Shown here piece after piece: positions 1-5,123 of a stretch of 13,848 nt of DNA. Position 1 is the first letter of the stretch. Each line of letters starts with the position of its first letter. The stretch lies in assembly GCA_002336475.1 (NCBI GenBank), contig DDCX01000005.1, forward strand, positions 2,214 through 16,061, in the 5' to 3' direction. The DNA is from Flavobacteriales bacterium UBA1995 (GTDB lineage Bacteria > Bacteroidota > Bacteroidia > Flavobacteriales_D > Sanyastnellaceae). The position numbers and the translations under genes are program-made. The notes under the pieces are model-generated. The model worked only from the letters and a program-made list of their open reading frames with translations. It had not been told where the DNA came from and made no database searches.

Positions 1-5
1 TGTGA

Positions 6-833
6 TCAGTCGGCCTTGGGCAGACGTGTGGCAATGAGGCCGCCGACCCTCAAGGTGGGGCCATTGTAGGTCAGGGGACGTCCCGTTACGATGTCGCAGA
101 CCGCCAAGCCTTGGGCCCGGAAGAGCGCGTCACCGGCGGCACAGTCCCATTCGAAATAGCCCGTGGAACGGGCGTGAATGTCAGCCTTTCCTTCGGCCAC
201 CAAGCAGAACTTGTGCGCGCCACTTTCGGGCCGCATCCGCACTTCGGTCGGGTCTACCGTTCCTGCTACAAGGTCATTGAGCGTGCCGCCTTCGTTCCAG
301 CTGATGAGCAAATGATAGGGCGGTGTGGCGTCGTCATCGGAACGGATCGCCTTGGGCGGACGCGTGGCATCGCTGATCCGGTTCTTCCAAGTGCCGAGGC
401 CGCGTCCGCCAAAGTAGACGGTGTCGAGGTCGGGCATGGCAACAATGCCGAGGACGGGCAGCCATTCGTGGCCGTTGGACTCCAGGAGCGCCACATTGAT
501 GGCGTAGCCCGAGCGCATGCGAATAAAGGAGTGGGTGCCGTCAAGGGGGTCGACGAGCCACATGCGCGGCCATTGCTGGCGCTCTGCATGTGGAGTGCGG
601 CCGCCTTCTTCACTGATGATGGGGATGCCCAGCGGTGCGAGTCCAGCGCTGATGATCTCGTGGCTGGCCTTGTCCGCATTGGTCACCGGGGATCCGTCTC
701 CCTTGTATTCGACTTCGATTTCCGTTTCCGCAAGCCTTGCCAGCTCAGCTGCGGCTGTTCTTACCACGCCCATCGCTTGGTCCAGTGTCGACTGAAGATC
801 GAAAGGAAGCTCGGGAAGCGGTGCGCCATCCAT
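6..833 (-). CDS. cysQ: CysQ-like 3'(2'),5'-bisphosphate nucleotidase (inositol monophosphatase superfamily)
   Basis: Metal-dependent phosphatase of the inositol monophosphatase superfamily, closest in layout to CysQ, which removes the 3' phosphate of PAP, a by-product of sulfate activation; a cytoplasmic enzyme. With the chosen ATG at 833 it has 275 residues. Visible motifs: a KGDGSPVTNAD stretch near residues 44-54, SEEG at 74-77, the metal-binding DPLDGT at 95-100, and FEWDCAAGD from residue 227 (metal-ligand Asp 230) with KFCLVAEGKAD before it. The frame is open to a GTG at 866, but ATG 833 is preferred because a TATCTTTG promoter element (845-838) lies directly upstream and the longer start would fall inside or before it. 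After DPLDGT this protein has HSF where CysQ proteins I remember have KEF, so substrate preference could differ. It stands divergent from the riboswitch-receptor unit. The family is certain; the exact substrate is inferred. Confidence 0.85.
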   Translation of the reverse strand: MDGAPLPELPFDLQSTLDQAMGVVRTAAAELARLAETEIEVEYKGDGSPVTNADKASHEIISAGLAPLGIPIISEEGGRTPHAERQQWPRMWLVDPLDGTHSFIRMRSGYAINVALLESNGHEWLPVLGIVAMPDLDTVYFGGRGLGTWKNRISDATRPPKAIRSDDDATPPYHLLISWNEGGTLNDLVAGTVDPTEVRMRPESGAHKFCLVAEGKADIHARSTGYFEWDCAAGDALFRAQGLAVCDIVTGRPLTYNGPTLRVGGLIATRLPKAD

Positions 834-837
834 GATG

Positions 838-845
838 CAAAGATA
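838..845 (-). promoter_or_regulatory. Bacteroidota -7 promoter element for cysQ
   Basis: On the minus strand the octamer TATCTTTG matches the Bacteroidota -7 consensus TAnnTTTG exactly. Only four bases separate it from the ATG at 833, so the transcript should begin at or within a few bases of the start codon, giving a leaderless or nearly leaderless mRNA. I see no clear -33 TTG at 19-21 bp spacing, so the promoter may be of moderate strength. Confidence 0.55.
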
Positions 846-873
846 CCAAGTGGCAATCGTGGACACGAGGGCA

Positions 874-903
874 TTGAACTTTTGGGTGAGGTGATTAGTT
901 TTG
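874..903 (+). promoter_or_regulatory. Bacteroidota-type promoter driving the TPP riboswitch and TonB receptor
   Basis: A TTG at 874-876 is followed by a 19-bp spacer and TAGTTTTG at 896-903, an exact fit to the Bacteroidota housekeeping consensus (TTG, 19-21 bp, TAnnTTTG). Transcription should start about 5-8 bases downstream, near 908-911, which is where the riboswitch aptamer begins. That agreement supports both calls. It is divergent from the cysQ promoter, with the two -7 elements about 50 bp apart. Confidence 0.75.
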
Positions 904-907
904 TTGT

Positions 908-978
908 CGTCCGCAGGGGTGCCGCAAGGCTGAGATCATACCCTCGAACCTGCCCGGGTTATGCCGGGAAGGAAGCGA
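908..978 (+). ncRNA. TPP riboswitch (THI element) aptamer
   Basis: Conserved THI-box blocks occur in order: GGGGTGCC (916-923), GGCTGAGA (928-935), ACCC (940-943), GAACCTG (946-952), and a TTATGCC block followed by GGGAAGGAAGC (959-976). Pairings seen by eye: GGGT (917-920) with ACCC (P2); GCC (921-923) with GGC (928-930) closing a GCAA tetraloop, a very short P3; CCT (949-951) with AGG (970-972); CCCGG (953-957) with CCGGG (964-968) around a GTTATG loop; and a short outer stem of CGC (912-914) with GCG (975-977). The family binds thiamin pyrophosphate and lowers expression of thiamin synthesis or uptake genes. The last block is shorter than the usual GCCnGCGnAGGGA by about one or two bases, a mild deviation. 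The gene controlled is the TonB-dependent receptor at 1041. Confidence 0.93.
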
Positions 979-979
979 A

Positions 980-1016
980 CACCGCATGGAGCGGTGGAGT
1001 CCGTTGTTCGGCCTCC
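980..1016 (+). promoter_or_regulatory. Candidate riboswitch expression platform: two overlapping hairpins
   Basis: Between the aptamer and the receptor start lie two hairpins. The first is a perfect 6-bp stem, CACCGC (980-985) with GCGGTG (991-996), loop ATGGA. The second pairs GGAG (996-999) with CTCC (1013-1016) and CCG (1001-1003) with CGG (1009-1011), interrupted by one mismatch. They share base 996, so their full forms exclude each other. No T-tract follows either hairpin, so an intrinsic terminator is unlikely and control of translation is the better guess. The leader from 1017 to 1040 shows no Shine-Dalgarno motif. Confidence 0.4.
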
Positions 1017-1040
1017 TGTGTGGCAAAATTGAAACACGCC

Positions 1041-3557
1041 ATGCGCCATTCTTTTCTTTTTCTCGCCCTTTTCTTGCCCTTGTTGGCTGGAGCACAGACC
1101 AATGACGCTTTGGCGTCCACCGATACGTTGTTTCGCTTTTTGGAGCCAGCCGCTGTGACGGCGGTGCGGGCCACAGAGCGGGCTCCTTTTGCAGCCGAAA
1201 CTCTGGATGCCGAAGAGATTTCCAACCGGAATACCGGCCAGGATTTGCCCTATGTCCTCCGTTATACCCCCTCGGTGGTGGTGACCTCTGATGCGGGTGC
1301 AGGTGTGGGCTATACCGGACTGCGCATCCGCGGCACGGACCCCACGCGGATCAATGTGACGCTGAACGGAATTCCGATCAACGACAGCGAGTCTCAAGGC
1401 GTCTTTTGGGTGAACATGCCCGACCTCGCCAGCGGTACAGACGACATTCAAATCCAGCGCGGTGTGGGTACGTCTACACTGGGTGCAGGGGCTTTTGGGG
1501 CCACCATTTCGCTCAACACCTTGGGCATGGCCGAAGAGGCAGGAGGTTCCATGATGGTGGGAGGCGGAAGCTTCAACACCTTCCGGACCAACCTCCAATG
1601 GGCCAGCGGGCGCAGTGCCAGCGGTTGGGCAGCAGAAGGCCGGTTGAGCACGGTGCAGAGTGACGGTTGGGTGGACCGCGCCAGCAGCGACCTGTCCAGT
1701 TTTCAATTGGCGTTGAACCGCGCCTGGGAGGGGGGCAGCATGACCTACACCATCCTCAGTGGTCGGGAGCGCACTTACCAGAGTTGGTGGGGTGTGCCTG
1801 AAGTGGCTTTGAACGGTTCGGCCGAAGAGATCCAAACGTGGGGCCAGAACAATGGCTATTCGGACCAGCAGATCGACGACATGGTCACGCTTGGTCGCCA
1901 AGCCAACTATTACACCTACGAGGACGAAGTCGACAATTACGGACAGGACCACCAGCAGTTGCACCTCGAGCACACGCTGGGGGACTGGCGCCTTTCTGCA
2001 ACGGGTCACTTCACCCACGGGGAGGGGTATTTCGAGCAATACAAAGCGGGTGACGACCTGGCCGATTACAACCTCCCCGAGGTGGTGCAAGGCGGCGACA
2101 CGGTGACGTCTACCGACCTGGTACGCCGCCGATGGCTCGACAATGATTTCTACGGAGGCGTGCTTGGTGCTGAGCGGCGTTGGGACCGCGCTGCGCTCAC
2201 ACTGGGGGGCGCATGGAACCGTTACGAGGGCGCCCACTTTGGGGAGGTCATCTGGGCGCGCAACGCCTCGGTAGCCCCTGGGCCTTCCTACCGTTATTAC
2301 AACGGGGATGGGATCAAGCTCGATCGGAATGCCTTTGCGCGCTTTGTGCAGCGTTCCAATGATGGCCGATTGCAAGCCCAGGCTGAGTTGCAATACCGTG
2401 GCGTGCGCTATCAGGCCGATGGTACGGACAACGACCAACAGGCCATCGATGTGCCGCGCGACAGTGCCACGTTTGACTTTCTCAATCCCAAGGTGGGCTT
2501 GGACTACAGGCTGAACGACGAAGAGCGCTTGTTTCTCTCCGTGGCAGTGGCCCACAAGGAGCCTGGCCGCAACGACTTTATCGACGCCCCAGCGGGCCTC
2601 GCAGATCAGGCCGAGCGCTTGACCGATGTAGAATTTGGATGGCGCCGAAACACCGATTCGTATGCCTGGGGGTTGACCGCTTACCACATGGTGTACAAGG
2701 ACCAGTTGATCCCCACTGGGGCGCTCAACGACGTGGGGGCGGCACTGCGCCAAAACGTGCCCAACAGCAGCCGAACCGGTGTGGAGATGGAACTGGGATG
2801 GCAGATTTCCGATGCGCTTGAGCTCGGCGCGCAGGCCACCTTCTCGCGCAGCCGCATCGATCAGTTTACGGAGGTCATCTACGATTACGGGGTGAATTTC
2901 GATGAGTACAACATCATTTCCGTGGAGCACCAAAACACGGAGATTGCCTTTAGTCCGCGCGTTTTGTGGGGCGGGCAATTGCTGTGGCATGCCGTGCGTC
3001 CTCAAACCGCCTCTGGCGTGGCGTTGGACCTCGAGTGGGCGACCCAGCACGTCAGCGACCAATTCATGGACAACACCGGCAAAGCAGCCATCCTGCCCGC
3101 TTACACGGTGTCTCAATTCAGGGCCAGCCTGTACTTGCCGACGGTCAAGGAGGGCCGTGTGTTGGACCGCACCCGCCTCGATGTCTGGGTGGAGAATGCA
3201 CTCGACGCGGAGTACAGCGCCAATGGATACACCTACAGCTATTCAGCGGGCCCGGATTTCTATGCGTTGGAGAATTTCTACTACCCCCAAGCAGGGCGGC
3301 ACATCAATCTGGCCCTGACGTACAAGTTGGTGCGACTTGGTGCTCGGCTGGGCCGGTTAGCCTCGGCGCTCGGCCGGGGTGTCTTGTGCGGCGAAGGCCT
3401 GCAAAAACTGAGGGTCGCGCTCGATGGCGGATCCCACCACGGCAAGGTCGGCACCGGCCGCCCAAGCGTCCATCACATCGTCGGGGGTGGTCATGCCGCC
3501 TCCGACAATGACTGGGCAAGGCACGGCAGCACGCACGGCAGCGATCATCTCTGCTGA
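1041..3557 (+). CDS. TonB-dependent outer-membrane receptor, probable thiamin/TPP transporter, with aberrant C-terminal read-through
   Basis: Outer-membrane active transporter; import is energised by TonB-ExbBD. The ATG at 1041 opens a signal peptide (residues 1 to about 18, hydrophobic core FLFLALFLPLLAG, cleavage near AGA-QT). A possible TonB box, AVTAVRA, lies near 38-44, a plug domain spans about 55-160 (with LRIRGTD, LNGIPIND and QRGVGTSTLGAGAFG), and a 22-strand-type barrel rich in alternating aromatic residues follows. No N-terminal carboxypeptidase-like domain is present. The upstream TPP riboswitch points to thiamin or its phosphates as cargo, as for known TPP-controlled receptors of Bacteroidota; the substrate is inferred. 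The last recognisable strand is HINLALTYKL, ending at residue 763 (base 3329), where such receptors normally stop. Here the frame continues for 75 residues to a TGA at 3557, entirely unlike a barrel and mostly antisense to the GGGPS gene. The true protein may end near 3335. The frame is also open upstream to 111, but that part is antisense to cysQ and lacks receptor features. Confidence 0.87.
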   Translation: MRHSFLFLALFLPLLAGAQTNDALASTDTLFRFLEPAAVTAVRATERAPFAAETLDAEEISNRNTGQDLPYVLRYTPSVVVTSDAGAGVGYTGLRIRGTDPTRINVTLNGIPINDSESQGVFWVNMPDLASGTDDIQIQRGVGTSTLGAGAFGATISLNTLGMAEEAGGSMMVGGGSFNTFRTNLQWASGRSASGWAAEGRLSTVQSDGWVDRASSDLSSFQLALNRAWEGGSMTYTILSGRERTYQSWWGVPEVALNGSAEEIQTWGQNNGYSDQQIDDMVTLGRQANYYTYEDEVDNYGQDHQQLHLEHTLGDWRLSATGHFTHGEGYFEQYKAGDDLADYNLPEVVQGGDTVTSTDLVRRRWLDNDFYGGVLGAERRWDRAALTLGGAWNRYEGAHFGEVIWARNASVAPGPSYRYYNGDGIKLDRNAFARFVQRSNDGRLQAQAELQYRGVRYQADGTDNDQQAIDVPRDSATFDFLNPKVGLDYRLNDEERLFLSVAVAHKEPGRNDFIDAPAGLADQAERLTDVEFGWRRNTDSYAWGLTAYHMVYKDQLIPTGALNDVGAALRQNVPNSSRTGVEMELGWQISDALELGAQATFSRSRIDQFTEVIYDYGVNFDEYNIISVEHQNTEIAFSPRVLWGGQLLWHAVRPQTASGVALDLEWATQHVSDQFMDNTGKAAILPAYTVSQFRASLYLPTVKEGRVLDRTRLDVWVENALDAEYSANGYTYSYSAGPDFYALENFYYPQAGRHINLALTYKLVRLGARLGRLASALGRGVLCGEGLQKLRVALDGGSHHGKVGTGRPSVHHIVGGGHAASDNDWARHGSTHGSDHLC

Positions 3558-4136
3558 GACTGGCTGTGGTGCGCCACTGCCGGTGTCGAGGTACATGCAC
3601 TGTTGGCCCAAGTAATGTCCTGCCAGAGCGGTAGCGGCAGCGATGTCTGGCTTGTCCCCGGGGATGGGCAGCGTGCCGCTCATGTAGTGGGCGGTGGTGG
3701 TTTTTCCGCCGTCGACGAGCATGTACCCGCATCCGACAGCATCTAAGCCCAGCTCGCGGACCCGGGTTGCCGCCTCCACGTGTTTGCCGATGAGGGCATC
3801 GGGATTGCGGCCGCTGATCACGGACAGAAACAGCAGGGCGTCGGCTTCTGCGGTGAGTTGGTTGGGCGAGCCTGGAAAGAGGACAATGGGGGCATCGGTG
3901 CGCTCCCGGATCCAAGATGCCACAACATCCATGGACCCTTCGGTGACCAGGCTGCCTCCGAGCAACACGGTGTGAATGGCCTCAAATCCGGGTCCTGACA
4001 TCCAATCCAGGTCTGCACTGTCCTTGATGCGATCGGGATCGACAAGTACGGCGAGGCCTTTGCGGCCTTCGGCCATTGCGGACTCCAAGGAGGTGATCCA
4101 TCGCTCAGAAACGGGATGTGCGGTGCTCTCGTTCAC
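3357..4136 (-). CDS. Geranylgeranylglyceryl/heptaprenylglyceryl phosphate synthase family (bacterial GGGPS/PcrB-like)
   Basis: TIM-barrel prenyltransferase family that joins a polyprenyl diphosphate to glycerol-1-phosphate, the first step of archaeal-type ether lipids; bacterial versions occur in Firmicutes (PcrB) and many Bacteroidota. Motifs, counted from the GTG at 4136 (259 residues): LVDPD (31-35, Mg/substrate site), LGGS (59-62), LFPGSPNQLT (86-95), SVISGRNPDALIG (105-117), YMLVDGGKTT (138-147), YLDTGSGA (182-189) and VGGG (211-214, phosphate binding). The start is uncertain: GTG 4136 lies four bases after the hydrolase stop and gives a normal length. GTG 4196 is also open but would overlap the hydrolase by 56 bp, and ATG 4076 would clip the first helix. 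YLDTGSGA has Asp where I recall Glu in many homologues. It is the second gene of a minus-strand unit with the alpha/beta hydrolase. The prenyl chain length cannot be read from sequence. Confidence 0.9.
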   Translation of the reverse strand: MNESTAHPVSERWITSLESAMAEGRKGLAVLVDPDRIKDSADLDWMSGPGFEAIHTVLLGGSLVTEGSMDVVASWIRERTDAPIVLFPGSPNQLTAEADALLFLSVISGRNPDALIGKHVEAATRVRELGLDAVGCGYMLVDGGKTTTAHYMSGTLPIPGDKPDIAAATALAGHYLGQQCMYLDTGSGAPQPVSAEMIAAVRAAVPCPVIVGGGMTTPDDVMDAWAAGADLAVVGSAIERDPQFLQAFAAQDTPAERRG

Positions 4137-4140
4137 GGGT

Positions 4141-5022
4141 TCAAGATGGCGAAGCAATCCTTTCAATGATGTCCGGCCGCAAAAGACCGTGCCCACAGGG
4201 GTGGAATTTCACGGTGCAAACGCCCTTGAGGCCCTTCGCATTCGTGGGTTTAATGACTTTATCGCGTTCACCAAAGTGGGCTTCTAAGATGCCGGGGTGC
4301 GCCTTGGAAATGGCCACCAGCCGCCTCCGTCCAGGAGGCCAGAACTTGCGGAGAGAGCACCAACAATCGATGACCATGGCCCACATCTCTTGTGAGTTTA
4401 AGTGGAACAACGAAAACTGGTAGAAATGCTCGGGGAGGATGCGGCGGGAGCGCAGCCACGTCATAAAGCGCACCATGGCCTCCCTTTGCCGTTCGCTTTG
4501 ATTGAGCCAAGCCCGTCCCAATGCGGTGTCCACTGAAAAGCGGTAACCTGGGTTTTTGACGAGCCCGTCTGGAGCCAGCAAGATCACCTTGGTGAACCGC
4601 TGGGGCGCCAGGCTAAACCAGGACAGGGCGAGCCGTCCTCCCAGGCTGTACCCCATGAGCATGCCATTGAAGTGGAGCCCTTCCTCCTTCACGATGTCTT
4701 CCAAGGCTGCGGTCCAAACGGCGGTATCCATTGGCCTGTGGTGTCCCGAAGAACGGCCATGGGCTGCGAGGTGTGGCATGAGCAGGGACACACCATTGGG
4801 AAGCAAAGGCCGGATGCCCAGCATGTCTTCCAGCGGCCTGCTGAACCCGTGCAGTGCAATGGCACATTGTCCGTTCGGATTTTGGGGTTGCCAGAGGGCG
4901 AACTCGATGGTCACATCTCCCTTTTTGCGGATTTTGCGCAACACCTCTGTAGGGGTAGATGGGGGAACGACATCGGACGACAGGGCCATGGGAGTAAAGT
5001 TCGGTGCTTCTGTATCATTCAC
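4141..5022 (-). CDS. Alpha/beta hydrolase
   Basis: Cytoplasmic alpha/beta-hydrolase-fold enzyme of 293 residues; no signal peptide or membrane segment is visible. The fold is shown by an oxyanion-hole region ALHGFS (56-61), the AAHGRS turn (86-91), the nucleophile elbow GYSLGG (Ser126), an acid candidate in HFGERDKV (Asp254) and the catalytic-His candidate in PCGHGLL (His278). These make a complete Ser-Asp-His triad. The substrate is unknown: esters, lipids, or MenH/BioH-type reactions are all possible. The frame begins with GTG at 5022; an in-frame ATG at 4989 would give 282 residues and is also reasonable, since the first conserved strand starts only near residue 35. It is transcribed away from carB and followed after four bases by the GGGPS-like gene, so the two probably form an operon. 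No convincing minus-strand promoter motif is seen just upstream; TAAATCCC, ending near 5023, is only a weak match. Confidence 0.85.
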   Translation of the reverse strand: MNDTEAPNFTPMALSSDVVPPSTPTEVLRKIRKKGDVTIEFALWQPQNPNGQCAIALHGFSRPLEDMLGIRPLLPNGVSLLMPHLAAHGRSSGHHRPMDTAVWTAALEDIVKEEGLHFNGMLMGYSLGGRLALSWFSLAPQRFTKVILLAPDGLVKNPGYRFSVDTALGRAWLNQSERQREAMVRFMTWLRSRRILPEHFYQFSLFHLNSQEMWAMVIDCWCSLRKFWPPGRRRLVAISKAHPGILEAHFGERDKVIKPTNAKGLKGVCTVKFHPCGHGLLRPDIIERIASPS

Positions 5023-5071
5023 CCGGGATTTAGTGTGGAAAACGGAACGAGGTGGATTGGAGGGTGTGGGG

Positions 5072-5079
5072 TAGTTTTG
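5072..5079 (+). promoter_or_regulatory. Bacteroidota -7 promoter element for carB
   Basis: TAGTTTTG matches TAnnTTTG exactly and is identical to the -7 octamer of the riboswitch promoter at 896-903. It lies 44 bases before the carB ATG, leaving a leader of roughly 35-40 nt. No TTG is present at the ideal 19-bp spacing (there is one at 5057-5059, only 12 bp away), so the -33 element is weak. This is the only promoter-like motif I see for the carB-DUF4834-YfhO unit. Confidence 0.5.
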
Positions 5080-5123
5080 CCGCGGGTTTCCCGGAGAGCG
5101 TCGTTGCTGTCCGGAAAAAAAAA

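Noticed and set aside
111..1040. In-frame upstream extension of the receptor by 310 codons
   Set aside because: It is antisense to cysQ and runs through the promoter and riboswitch; a clear signal peptide starts at 1041.
986..1105. Short upstream ORF starting at the ATG in the first leader hairpin and overlapping the receptor start
   Set aside because: About 39 codons, out of frame with the receptor, with no recognisable peptide; the ATG sits in a hairpin loop and is probably chance.
936..3116. A 726-codon open frame antisense to the receptor gene
   Set aside because: It mirrors the receptor, has no recognisable domain, and the real gene has a signal peptide, plug and barrel. Long antisense frames are expected in GC-rich coding DNA. 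Similar mirror frames opposite carB (6396-7376) and YfhO (9327-10232) were rejected for the same reason.
3341..3365. Possible bidirectional terminator between the receptor and the GGGPS gene
   Set aside because: Only a 4-bp GGCT/AGCC stem with a 9-base loop and no T-tract could be found.
2902..3511. Plus-strand open frames of 138 and 181 codons inside the receptor gene
   Set aside because: They are alternative frames of well-supported receptor coding sequence with Arg/Pro-rich composition and no motifs.
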